Source of the DNA: Glandiceps talaboti
Taxonomy: Eukaryota > Hemichordata > Enteropneusta > Spengelidae
DNA length: 64,000 nucleotides
Reading direction: 5' to 3'
Assembly: GCF_964340395.1 (NCBI RefSeq)
Contig: NC_135552.1
Location: 13,283,694 to 13,347,693 of the forward strand
Positions 10,626 to 33,391 of this stretch are shown piece by piece. Position 1 is the first letter of the stretch, and every line of letters begins with the position of its first letter. The notes below the pieces were generated by a model. It did not search any database. It worked only from the letters and a program-made list of their open reading frames with translations, and was not told the DNA's origin. Made by a program: the position numbers and the translations under genes.

Positions 10626-12490
10626 CTCTGAATCAATTATTTTATAATCCAATATGGCCGCCTAATACTGTCTCAACTATTGAAAAATAATGGAATGATG
10701 ATTTGCTTGACAACAAAACTATGAACCCACAAATTTCTTTCATTATTTCAAAAGGGCCAGCTTTCATATCGAAAAAAAATTGATAGAATTGAAGAACTTT
10801 CAGTTTCAGGAAAATACATCCCCGGGATGCATTCTACCTTATACAGTTCGCCCTTAAATGTCATGCTGCATTGTATTGTGGGTAATAATAACTAATCAAA
10901 CAAGTATTTTTTGTAATATATTGAACTTCAACATAACAGCTAATCATGAGCACTATATAGAAGATAGCCCATGTCAAAAGATACCTACATAGCTTTTTGT
11001 GTCAAAACTGATCATGTCATCCTCGAACATTCCTCTTAGTAACCCTTTATATGGTTTCATATCTGGCACGATCATTTATCTGGAGGCAGTTGAGATATCA
11101 AATATTTCTAAATACATTATTTTCAAGAATTAACGTCACAATTTATGCTTATTCAAATTAACTTCTGTTAAAAGGAAATTATTGAATGGATAAACATATG
11201 CAAATTATGTAATTAATATGCAAATTATGACATTTAAAGATGTAAATATTATAATAATAATAATAATGTTGGGTTCTTATATAGCGCTTTCCCACATCGT
11301 GCTCAAAGCGCTCAGTCATAATTTAATTTTATACAATTATTTCAATATTTTATGAATGTTGCATTACATAAACAGTTTCAACGTGAATTGTCATCCCTAA
11401 GCCACCATCAGATTATTGATTTTTTTTACTATGGTGTTGTGTAACTTTGGATGAAGATTACTACTAGAAAGCTACCAAATACAGATGTCCACCAAGCATT
11501 TTTGAAAACTACAGAAAAAGGTAGCCTTTCATTTTGGTACCTCATTTTGGTACCAATTGGCTAAAAATCAGGGTCTGGCTCATGGACTAAGTAGCGTTAT
11601 TTTTTCTCCAATCACATTCACTCTATGTACAATGGAAATAAGCGAGATATCGAAATACAGCTGAGGTAAAATTGTCAGGAATATTCCCCTATCGGGGCAA
11701 TTGTTTATCCAAATCTGGATAAACAATTTGTGAGTTAAATGGTACTACCATTGGTTTATTGCGATTGGGATAACCAAATAGAATTGGATGCAAAATACTC
11801 TTCAGATGCGTGTACTGACAAATTATCGTGGGCAACCTATGTCTGACCCCTGGCTTCTTTGTAGTAGAAAGCACACATACCTGTTTCCACATGCGGCATG
11901 TTATAGTTATGTGCACCAGAGCATGCAAAGGTCATTTATCCCGATCAGGATACAAAAAATTTACAATAATTATCACGATCGGCGGATATTTCTGACTGAT
12001 TGTAAGGAATAGCTTAGTTTTGGACGAGAAGGAAAGGCCAGGTGTAATTAGTACCCTACTCGTCTGGTTTATTTATGTTCAACTCGACTAGTAGATGGAA
12101 CATTTACGTTCAACTTCAGACCACTAAAACGGTAGTGGTCTGAGGTTCAAGTGATCCTTGGTACACAACCTGGTAAATTCAGCAAATGTGCTTAGTACGT
12201 AAACAGATTATTTGAATATATTCTTCGGACTTTGATCATTATTCACCATATGTACGTAAACAGATTATTTGAATATATTTTTTGGACTTTGATCATTATT
12301 CACCATATGTAAATTCCTACATACCAATCAACCTCAAAACAAACTATGACATATATCCAAGTACTTGTCGTAAATCGGAACTATTGTGTGAAATGTTCAA
12401 ACTTACCACGGTGTTATCGTTACCAACAGTCAATGCAGAGCAGGAGAATAATACTGAATTAGCATGTAAACACAGCTATTTATCGATATA
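10626..12490. other. No gene; small repeats and two hairpins
   Basis: Contents seen: a possible SINE-like tail near 11250-11325 (AATAATAATAATGTTGGG then TATATAGCGCTTTCCCAC and CTCAAAGCGCT); a perfect 12 bp hairpin at 11699-11728; an 11 bp hairpin at 12116-12143; and a 57 bp unit in two tandem copies at 12196-12252 and 12253-12309. Short open frames here show no family. Confidence 0.55.
12196..12309. repeat. 57 bp direct tandem duplication
   Basis: The unit starting TACGTAAACAGATTATTTGA and ending CATTATTCACCATATG occurs twice back to back with two or three differences. Likely a recent local slippage or unequal exchange. Confidence 0.9.
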
Positions 12491-14713
12491 CAGTCTGTTG
12501 AAATACCGATTACTAAATGCGCAGTGCGACACAAACCAAGCAATATGCCGGCCGTGATTCGTCGAGACACATACAAACATTGAAACCATCAGTACAGAAC
12601 AAGTGGAATGAAAACACAAAAGGAATAACATTAAACGCAGAACAGAAATCCAACACCCTGGACTACATAGTATTGAAATATACAATATAACCATTGAAAC
12701 AAATTTCGCCGTTTGTTATTGGTGCGTGACTCCAAGTGAAATCCAAGTAAAACTTTGAAACGTGTAACGTTGCTTGTGGTTTGATTTTGATTGCGTTTCA
12801 AAAGACGAATGTTCGAATTTCGATATCAACATCGTAAATACCAAGTTCCAAATTCACATGTAATTCTAAAGGTTTGATTTTATAAACACGTATTGAGTTT
12901 TTATAAACACGTATGAGTTGAAATTACGTCAAAAAACGAATCACATCATGTCTGAATAGATTTGGATTTCACTTGGACGTCGTTAGTTGTGCACCGTTAT
13001 TAATAGAAATGTTGCATTTTAATACATTTTATGAATGGGGAATGGGGGTCTTGAGGCTTTATAAAATAAATATCGTGCTTGACAACGATGTCTTAGGTAC
13101 GTGTAAATACTATGTTTTAATCTGTTTTATTTTCTCAAAATTTCAATTTCAAAATAAGTACAACTAAATCACAGGCAAATTTTCTGTACGAGCCAAAATG
13201 ATTTTAAAAATATATTTATGACATTTGATCTTTAAGCTCAACGACATATTGCATATTTCCACCAGCAAAGTGAAGTACCTGCGGTCACCTCAAATTCGTC
13301 CAAGGTAAAAGACAAAATGGTTTCAACTCATATACATTGTATACATGGGACATGGACAAACGAACCCAATGTGTCTTTTTTTAATTTATCCTTTGGCATA
13401 GAATAAATCCATAATTATATTCACTCTACGTTACCTACCATTTTATGTCAAAATCATTTCTTTTGTCAAAAGAGTTGTCTATTTGTAATACGTTAAGCAT
13501 CTTGCTGCTTCATAAAACGTAGTGATTAGTCCTTTTTAAGTTTGTCATTCCTTGGTTTTTATGTAGGTTCATTTGTATGGCTTGCGTAACGACTGCAGGT
13601 GTTGCCACTACCCAAGAATGTCCAACCCAAGTATACTCATAGACCCTCCACCAATGGCCGGCTGTGTTGGTGTGTTGACACTAAGGATTGCCACCAGCTA
13701 ACCTACTTGGCTGGGTTGATATAGCGGTTTTCCATCAACTCTTACAATATAAGATATTCCATGAAGCATTCGCGTCTTGTTTAAAAGCGTACCGTAAGTA
13801 TACAATAGACACCGGTGGAAAGATAAACAACAAGGCGGAGCCGCGTTGTTTATCTTTCCACCGGTGTCTATTGTACTTATGCCCGACAAGTTCACAGGAT
13901 GGCAGGATTAGTCCATCTCACCCTTGCTAGACTAGATTAAGATAAAGTACACACTGTCTCACCCCTTGCCATGCTACTAGGTGATGATAATAACTGAGAT
14001 AAAAGTGTACACATTCGGGTGAGGACACACACAGCATGCAGTGTTCACGGCGAAGAAATAAGCCATACAACATTCACAAGCCCTGATATGACTGAACAAC
14101 GAGACGTGTCTAATATTATAGTGTAGCTCATCTGAAGATCTGTGTAAAATTCGTTTTTTAAATGTTTACCGTTTCTTTTGAATGGTAACAGTTGTGCCCT
14201 TCATCCTTAAACCCTTACTGTGCAGTCACTACTCCATTCATGGTACAGTAGTATGACTTATTTTTAATACTACTCGCCACAACTATTTTTCTCCGTAATT
14301 AAGTTCTCCTCGTAATTTTGGCAAATTATTTTGGTCCGGGTCGTACTCTTGCATTTCATTCTTGAGACCATGGAGGCGCCCCTTCTATACTTCCATGTGC
14401 AGGCATATGGTTTCTGACTTTGCCGGACTGGTTTTACTTGAACTACAACAAAGGTCAACCCAATTCACACCTTCTAAGTCCCCCTTTGTCTTACACTATC
14501 CAATACTGATAAACCTTCAGCGGCAACTCAGACAAGGAGGTGGTTATAACCCGCTACACAAACTTTAATATTAGCTCCGGTAGAGGACTGCTAATCCCGT
14601 ACATGTCAAACAATGTGTCAACATTATGACAGATAAAGGGCATAACGTGGGTTACTGTGTATACTACTCAGTCACATTTTTATTTCGGCAATGTCTCATT
14701 TTTTTCACCATGG
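12491..14713 (+). repeat. 1.4 kb dispersed repeat, copy 2 (interrupted)
   Basis: Nearly identical to 5285-6663, in the same orientation 7.2 kb away. After ACCGTAA at 13797 the match breaks and resumes at 14643-14645 (TAACGTGGGTTACTG), leaving about 845 foreign bases. Copy 1 is therefore an empty site for that insertion. The repeated TAA on both sides could be a 3 bp target duplication. Confidence 0.85.
13795..14645. mobile_element. Insertion of about 845 bp with a long palindrome at one end
   Basis: Absent from the otherwise matching copy at 6595. It opens with a near-perfect palindrome of about 85 bases (13795-13881): arms read AGACACCGGTGGAAAGATAA and its complement around a GC-rich centre. 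After it, TTATGCCC (13877) is mirrored by GGGCATAA (14638-14645), which could be a very short terminal inverted repeat with TA or TAA duplication. No transposase is encoded. It may be a foldback element or two nested events. Confidence 0.6.
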
Positions 14714-14940
14714 ACAATAAAAACTACCAAATGCCAGTTGTCAGTGAGAAGGACAACTACTTATAACTTAGTTTGTGAATGACCTCAATTCAAGGTGCCA
14801 AGTTCAGAAGCAAGTACTGACAAAATTTATTCCATCTGCGATGAAAATAATCACGGAGCGGTAAACCATATTTTGATTTCTAAATATCGTTGCTGCAAAT
14901 ACTGTTATTTCACCTTGAATCATGGGTAAATTCTGTTACA

Positions 14941-15605
14941 ACTAATAATGTACATACTACCTAGTGGTTGGAGATACTACATGATCAGTCATTTGATGAC
15001 ATTACTAACCGTCTATCCCATAGCTACCCTACCAGATCAGCCCTCAGTTGTAACATTCCCATTCCAAAAGTTAATCTTACAATTTGTCAAAAGAATTTCA
15101 AATATGCATTACCCAAACATTGGAACTCCCTACCAAACAAACTTAAGAATATACACAAGCGACATGAATTTCAAAAATGTATAAAGACACACCTTTTTTC
15201 TTAATTCTAATTTGTACTGTAAATATGTAAATATCTTTTTCTGTACATGTGCTATAATATATTTGTTCGTTTTGATCTACCATTATGACTCTTTGCTGCT
15301 CTTTGTGCTGTCATCTTTTTCCTTGTTTCATTTGTACTATATTGCAAACAAGTGTGAATATGTATGTGTGTATTGATTATTACTATATTATTTGTTATTA
15401 TTAATTATTTATCATAAGTACGCCTTGTATCTTTACCTTCTATATTTTGTCAGGTTAAGGACCATGGACTAGATTAGTTTCTAGTAAACTATTTCCATGG
15501 TCCTCACCAGAGCATTTTCTTTTATTGTATTTGTATTTTCCTCTCTGCATGGTTATTATCTTATGTTTCCGGTGAAATAAAAATTCAATTCAATTAAAAA
15601 AAAAG
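14941..15605 (+). mobile_element. 3' end of a non-LTR retrotransposon (LINE), degraded
   Basis: The frame at 14968-15204 ends with the C-terminal signature common downstream of reverse transcriptase in CR1/L2-like and related LINEs: a YPTRSA stretch, then KHWNSLPNKLKNI and a KTHLF ending. A 3' UTR follows, with a 10 bp stem (AGGACCATGG and CCATGGTCCT) at about 15458-15503, and the element ends in an AATAAAAATTCAATTCAATT run plus A-tail at about 15575-15605. The 5' part is missing and the frame just upstream is broken, as is usual for 5'-truncated copies. Confidence 0.75.
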
Positions 15606-17844
15606 TTGTATTATCAACTTGAATATTCCCACGGGAAAATAATGTTTTGGCAATGAAGTTGTAGACACCCTATTTAAAGTTTATATTGCGGGTGACCAAC
15701 ATATAAATAAGAGATTTCTTGGTTAATATTGGTAAATTTGAACTTGAAAGAATCAAATCTACATCATGTACTGTGTCATGCATCTTTATTCATTTGATCT
15801 TGTAGCTCAATAACTTGGAATAAATACACAGACACACAGATGCGTGAATTCGAACTCATAGCATTATTTCTCTCTTCTGTACTCGTCTGCTAGCTTGTTC
15901 GGATTGCTTTCCAAACAAACAGAAAGAAAGAAAATGAGCTGACTATTCTCTCTGTGTGTTCGGGTTGACCCGAACATACGAGCAGAAACGATATTCCTTT
16001 CAAACAAAAAGAACGCAAACTCTAGATCTGACTGTAACTTTGTCCCGTTTTGTAACCAAACAGGGACAATATGATAGTCTAAGTTAATTGAACTGTAAAC
16101 TTCTTCATATTCAGTGAATCAAAAATTGCTGTGACACATGTACACATACCGCCACTGTCCGGCTGGTACCACTTAAACACGATCAAGGAAAGGTAGATTG
16201 CACATGGCATGTTTAAACTGCCCAGTCTAATGGAGAGGGGAGCGGGGGGAGAGGCAGACAAAATTGGGTTTCCCTCGCCTTCGGTTGTAAAGTTAAATTA
16301 AAAATATTATATGGGTAACTAATTCATTACATACTGATAGCACAAACAAGCGTTACGTTATTAATTTCTGTGATAATATACTAGATACATCTACTTACCA
16401 GGTCTTGAAATTGTCAACTTGGATGTAGCCCAAAGCAGAAGCCAACGAATACAACTCGCAAAAGTTGAAGGGTCAAAGACTGCTTCTCAATGATCAAATA
16501 TACACTTGGGGGAGAGTCTCTGATGATAAGGCTTATGAGATGGACACGATCAATCTAACACGTATGCTGTCAACGCAGGCTTTAGTTCTGCATGTGGAAT
16601 ATCTTTTAGGCGTGTCACTGGCAAATACTATGTGTGAGTAATTCTACAGTGTACCAATTGACACACGAGACACATGTCATGGAGTCGTTAAGGTGGACAA
16701 ACTGATATTTATTTTGGGTTTTGTATTCATAAAACAACTCTTTTATGTTTTCCTACTTGACAAAAGAACGGGAAACAGCAAGCCGTGTGGCTACTTCAAG
16801 ATAAGACGTGATGTAATTATCAATACGTCACGATTATCCTCTGTTATTTTCTTAATAATTCTACATACTGATACTCCAAGTCTAGACAGCAGAGCTGGGC
16901 AATGTCTGCTAAAACACGCCTACATAAGCAGTGATTAACAGCCGTCAAGCATCGTTGAACCGTTGGAGATACTGATACTTTTATCATTTTTTATCATTGT
17001 AATTATTAGGAAATTACAGGTATGACTAGTGATTTATATCACTTTAAAAAATCAATTATCTTCAACATAGCTTTAAGCCCAAGTTGAGATTTCGAAATCA
17101 CAATTTAATGTATCTCAGCATTTTGCCCTTTGGGGCAGTGCTCGGTGGAGTTCACTTTGAGAAATTCACAGTTCTCGTGACAACATCCTACTATCCAGAC
17201 TTTGTCTCTTCGAGAGAACGTCTATGTTGCCAACAACGTGTACTTTTCGTTCTAGCCAGGGAGGTTCGTGTGTATATATGATAGTAATAATAATCTTTAT
17301 TTGTCCAATAAAAATATTAAAAATGTGACTTGGTTTACACAGCCTCTCCGAATAAATTGAAACGTAATAAATACAACAAGACAATTGGAAAATCCACAGT
17401 ACCTTCCGATTAAAATACCGATGAAAAAATGAAAAATACAAAGTTCCAACAAAACACGTACAATAATCACATTACCCGCATGCCGTATGAACAACAACAG
17501 ACAGGTCTACCTAGTAGAAGATTGATTGAGCATTCTGATAGCTGAAGGCACAAATGTGTTTCGAAATCTGTTTGTGCAGCATCGAATTGAGTGATATCTG
17601 ATGCAGGTCCTTGTCTTAATAAAAGTGTTATGCAATGGATGAGTATTGTCAGATAAGTATAAGTGTTTCTGACGGATTTCATCAACACCAGGCCGTGGCG
17701 TTCTTCTTATTTATTTTTCTTGTTACTTTAATTACTTGATTTATTTGGCTTTGATTGGACTTGGTCATACTATCAACCCAGCAAGAAATAAAGTAACCAA
17801 TAATAGACGGTGGATCCGTAAAACATATGCAAAATTTTCTCTGG
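15606..17844. other. No gene; palindrome and repeat tail
   Basis: No exon with splice support. A perfect 9 bp palindrome (TGTTCGGGT, 2-base loop, complement) lies at about 15957-15976, with a weaker outer inverted match of CTGCT-type sequence around it. At 17283-17320 the phrase AATAATCTTTATTTGTCC resembles the tails of dispersed retroelements and recurs near 41186-41206. Confidence 0.5.
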
Positions 17845-17849
17845 TACAC

Positions 17850-18560
17850 CAAACTTATGCAAACTTATGCAAGAAGTACATTTTTTTGCTGACATTTGCG
17901 AATTAACATATTAATGTGTTCACCCCAGATGACAGTATTTGTTAACAACAAACCAAGATATTTGTAACTATCTACTCTTTCAATTTCCTCTCCCTTTAGC
18001 TCTAGCATAGACGGAGGTGAAATATTCTTTCGAAAATCTATAATCATTTATTTTGTTTTCTTGTCATTGATATTGTTACTGTCACACCATGCCACTTGAC
18101 TATCGACTATCAGAGCGTGTCAAGTTCACTTTCACGAACTGTATCTGCCTATTAACGTACGTCAGCTACCCGTCGGATTAATTGTCGGCTTAAAATCATA
18201 TTTTCCAACTTTCTAATGAGCAAGTTATTAGGAGATATGGTTTTGAGTGCTCTAGAAAAGTCCACAAATAATATTCGAACCGATGCCTTAGTAACATCAA
18301 GATGTTGGATAACAGTATGTAAAAGTGAAAGAACTGCATCCTCTGTACTTCTGTGATGACGGTTGGCAAACTGTAGCGGTCTTCGATACAACGATGTTTG
18401 AACAACAAGATAATTCAATAGAATTCGTTCAAGACATTTTTTATCGGAATGGAAGTCAGTACTACTGGTCTGTAGTCGTCATTCTTAGTTGACCTTGGTA
18501 TGTTTTGGAACAGGGGTGATACAACTCGTACAACACAACATAGCTACATCCTGTAATTTT
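17850..18560 (-). mobile_element. Broken LINE reverse transcriptase fragment
   Basis: Read on the minus strand, three blocks match CR1/L2-like reverse transcriptase in the correct order: NDDYRPVVLTS (about 18460-18490), LQFANRHHRSTEDAVLSLLH plus RILFVDFSRA (18150-18420), and MIIDFRK through GEEIERVDSYKYLGLLL (17865-18047). The part that should carry the YxDD catalytic site, between the second and third blocks, is deleted; only a remnant resembling the following KWC..KTK stretch remains. Stops and frame shifts separate the blocks. It begins within about 45 bases of the TRPM stop codon on the same strand, so it probably lies in that gene's 3' UTR. Confidence 0.85.
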
Positions 18561-18588
18561 AGTAAATGATCATCAACATGATGCATTT

Positions 18589-29661
<11,073 letters not shown>

Positions 29662-32056
29662 GTTTCAGCTGCTGAATTTTGACCTAAACGAGACAGAAAA
29701 AAAAATATTACAACCAGTCAAGATGACTAAAACTGGACTTGAACAAGGATACAGGTGTCAGTGAATTTCCTCCTGGATCGCACACGCACACGCACGCACG
29801 CACGCGCGCGCGCGCACGCACACACACACACACACACACTCAGTCATTTTTATGTTCCATAAAATATCTTGAAAATTCATTAATTTATGATAAAATTCGA
29901 CATATACATTGTTGAATTAATCAATATTGATAACTCAAAGTAGTACAATGACCATCGTAAGTTATCACCAATACTTTCTACTATTTCAAAAATTATACTA
30001 CGTAAAAACCTCATGATCGGAAATGGATACATTAACAGAATAATCGCCATCGATATCTGGACGCGTGTTTACTGCTCACATAAGCTTATTACGAAAACAC
30101 ACATCAATACCTCGTTACGTATACTACCCTCCTTGAAACTTTAATAGTGGAGTCGAGTTAGCCTTTACATGTACAGTATCATAAAACATGTACAGTAATA
30201 ACAACCTGCATACTACTACACAAGGTACAATCAGTTGAGGTTCAAACAAAATCCGTGGTCAACAGCCAGTGAAAGTTGAATAGAATATGTCTTAAAGTTT
30301 AACACATACTCTATTCCCATATTAAACGTGTACCTAAACTTCAAAACGCAGTCAATATACTGAAACAGTTATCTTGTTGTTGTTTTTTATTTTTAATTCC
30401 AGGGCTATCCATAGACAACTTTCCAGTGAAAATTGGTAAAATTTGTTAGATGTTATACATTGTGTAGTAGTATGCATACCTTGTATTATACCTTGTGTAG
30501 TAGTATGCATGATGTTACTGTTTAATAACGCCCATGGCCATACATCATGATACTTTACTTGTGCGCACAATGACAATGGTCTTTGTTGTTCTATTGTTAA
30601 CGCGTCGTTTTTATTACCTTGTTCCACGCAATGTCACCGTGGGTCTCAGTACAAGCTAAAAATGTAAACAGAGTTGCTATGGCTGTTTTTTATGTTGGTT
30701 TTGTTTAAAATCTCCCCCATACAGTTGATGTTTATACACATGTATGTCTACGTCTCAAGTAGTCTGCGGTTTCCTATCTACAGTAGCTTTCATATTAATT
30801 GCATTATCAATTATGCAAATTAAAAGGTCAAATCAACAGACTTCTGGGATACTACTCGGCGAATTTACAATCTATCTACGCTTTTGTATTGTTATTTTAA
30901 TTACAAAATTATATCATTAAATTATCGTAACATAATAGTTTCATCTTTTGAATAGGACCGCTTGTGTTGGATACATTTTCTATTGTTCCGCTTTGTATTG
31001 TTAGGTACATAATATATTTGTCGTTAAGAAATTAAAGGTATCTTATTGTCATGACAACGATTACAGTGAGCTTCATACATGCTGACCTTGTGATCACGAA
31101 ATCACCCTGTCAACGGCCATGACAAAATGATAAATCTACGTTTTAGAAATAATAACATATTACAATAGTACTAGTAGTAAACAGCCCACTGCACATGAAT
31201 ACAACGCATTATCGTTAGTTAAAATGGTCTGATCACATCTGTCTTACCTTTCACCGGTGACTAAATCGACGAAAAACAGCGATACATAGCAGTGAATTTT
31301 ACCACGGTATTATGATGGCGTAGCACGATTTGTACGACGCTGTACGTGACTGAAACTCGATATTACGGTGACGTTGACGGGAAATCTTCTATACTACGTG
31401 TAGCTACACGTCTAGATCTGAGTGTCGTCGATTTTCCGGGTCAAGAAGCTATTGTTGTGTCGGTCGTCTGTCTGACTGACCCTTTAAATTTGGTCATATG
31501 AAAGGCCACCCGATTTTCATATTCAAATTCGGAGGTGATACTAGGACATTGATAGCAGTGAATGCGAAGGCGGTGTGTTCAAAATAAAAGAGAAAGTAAA
31601 CGGCACACAAGGCGTTATTTCGTATCCCATGCTTTGTGAACCCCATTGCGCATACTCGGTAATTGCGTCTACTCTACTCGAGCTTCCGTCAAATGAAATA
31701 AATCATTTAGATGTACTGCAACTAGACCGTGAGGCAGACGACGTTGGCGCCTATGTTTCGACGTCTGTATCTCGATGTATGTATGGTGGCACATTAGTTT
31801 TATTTCATCTCGACAAAATCCAGCACGAAAAATGTCTTTATTCATTCAATCTTGCTATCTTAAAATATAGCATAATTCTATTATGTAGTTCTTATTGGTT
31901 TTTGTGTGGTTGTAGCACACAGAGACAGCGAACGTTAACTTGAAATGTGCTGTAGATCATCGAATTATGGTTTATGATTTTGACTGATTACATTTGCTGG
32001 AGGAAAACACTGAGTTGGTGGTCGTCGTATCATAGGGATCAACTTATGATAATTTT
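29662..32056. other. TRPM upstream region; no gene supported
   Basis: This should hold the TRPM promoter and any 5' UTR exons, but no core element can be defended. A purine-pyrimidine alternating CA/CG tract lies at about 29782-29841 (ACACGCACG then GCGCGCGC then CACACA), the kind of sequence that can adopt Z-DNA. An open frame of 122 codons at 31575-31943 (plus) has reasonable composition but no family resemblance and no supported splice partner, so it is not called a gene. Confidence 0.45.
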
Positions 32057-32230
32057 AGGGGCGAGATCAATAGTTCAATGTGGGATAAATCACTAAATTA
32101 TTTTAGTTAGGCCTCAGACCCCCCATCACCACCACCACCACCCCCACCACCACCACCACCGTTAAACTAAATTGGTCAAAATCGAAAATGTTTCAGACAG
32201 CACAATCAATTTCAAATCAGTATGTACTAA

Positions 32231-32307
<77 letters not shown>

Positions 32308-32565
32308 CGTGTAATGTGAATACAAAGCCAGTATGTAGTTAGGAAATAGTTCTTTCGTTGATGCTACTTTATTTGTGTACAATAGCGAAAATTCTTCCAT
32401 TTCTCAATTTTGTATTTGTATAATATGGATATAAACCAGATCCATTAAAAGTGACATCGTGTTTGTAGGATGAGAACTAAAATGGCTCATCTCCCCCCCC
32501 CCCCAGCTCCAAAGTAAAAGAATCTACTTTTTTATCTTATACATTGAACTATTGATCTCGCCCCT
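32057..32565. mobile_element. 509 bp element with 25 bp perfect terminal inverted repeats
   Basis: The sequence starting AGGGGCGAGATCAATAGTTC at 32057-32081 is mirrored without mismatch at 32541-32565. Between them are a (CAC)n tract (about 32127-32161), an (AGT)n tract (about 32228-32308) and a C10+ run, and no coding frame. This is the form of a non-autonomous DNA transposon (MITE). A clear target duplication was not found; AT-rich flanks differ by a base or two. Confidence 0.7.
32228..32308. repeat. (AGT)n microsatellite
   Basis: About 26 AGT trinucleotides inside the inverted-repeat element at 32057-32565. Confidence 0.95.
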
Positions 32566-32899
32566 AATTATGGGCAAGAAAACGTCACCGCTCTTATAAA
32601 TTACAATCTGACTCGAAGGCTGTGGGTATTACAGTTCAAATTACAACACGGGTAGTTGAATTCCTGCAGCTGCGGTTTTATTTCATATCTTAAACTCACA
32701 TCAAATCATAGAAATTAACGTGAAAACAAGTGAACCGAAATCACTTGTTGATTATATTGTATTATATTTTGCATGGTCAAACTCAGAAGCTTTGACAAAA
32801 CATACTTTTTCCGTCATTACATTTCTCACTTTGCAGATTCACATTTGTGTGTCAAAATATCACAATGTTCTAAATCAAATCAAGAAATAATTTTAAGTA

Positions 32900-33391
32900 G
32901 ACAATTTTATTTGTGTCACTCTACATTGTAGTGCATAGACGTTGTCTAGGACCACCCTTGTTTTGAATCTTAGCCCACAAACGACTGTGGTTTAAATGCA
33001 TCTTTTGTATTTAACTTATTAGAGAAAAGTAGAGAAGTTCCTTGCCTTCAATAAAATGCGATGGATATTTTCTTTTGATGTCTTGTCGATGGGAATGAGA
33101 AAGGTTTGATCCGGGACCTATAAATTGCAGTTTTTGGCCATGGCAAATATGTGCCATTTCCATTTGATGACACATGTCCAGTCGCCACATACGGGCAGAA
33201 CTTGATGTCAACAGCTACAATATGTATATATTATGTAGGTTGCTACTAGCAACGGTCACACATCATACAACATGTATATGCAGACGCTCGCTATGTTCAA
33301 ATAGATGACACCGTGTTCACATTTGGGCTACTACATAAGTGAAAAACTGAACAACGTTAGCACAAATATAACGTGGATATTTTCCTAACAG
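32900..33391 (+). promoter_or_regulatory. Promoter and non-coding first exon of MS4A-like gene A
   Basis: From TTATTTGTGTCACTCT at about 32905 the sequence is alignable with 41818-42243 upstream of gene B, although neither region codes for protein. The block ends in TTCCTAACAG|GTAAGAC (donor at 33392), matched in gene B by TTCCTAACGG|GTAAGAT. A partner acceptor, TTGTTCTTATAG, precedes the start codon exon of each gene (exon from 35327 here). So a 5' UTR exon with a 1.9 kb intron is likely. The block includes the X-box-like GTTGCTACTAGCAAC at 33239-33253. Exact transcription start not visible. Confidence 0.6.
33239..33253 (+). promoter_or_regulatory. RFX X-box-like site, gene A
   Basis: GTTGCTACTAGCAAC is an imperfect palindrome that fits the RFX consensus GTNRCC-N(0-3)-RGYAAC with one mismatch in the left half. 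The same position in gene B has a perfect match. RFX factors control ciliary and some immune genes in animals. Confidence 0.45.

Noticed and set aside
11250-11325. Possible tRNA-derived SINE
   Set aside because: Only a tail-like phrase with AGCGCTTT is present; no A and B box promoter pair could be placed, so it is noted but not called.
13688-13930. Overlapping plus and minus frames sharing the peptide IDTGGKINN
   Set aside because: Both are produced by the palindrome at 13795-13881, which reads alike on each strand.
18196-18408. Second-frame open reading in the LINE fragment
   Set aside because: Shadow of the reverse transcriptase block read in the proper frame at 18152-18418.
31575-31943. 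122-codon open frame on the plus strand
   Set aside because: No family resemblance, no splice partner and a hydrophobic, low-information end; could be a first exon but cannot be supported.
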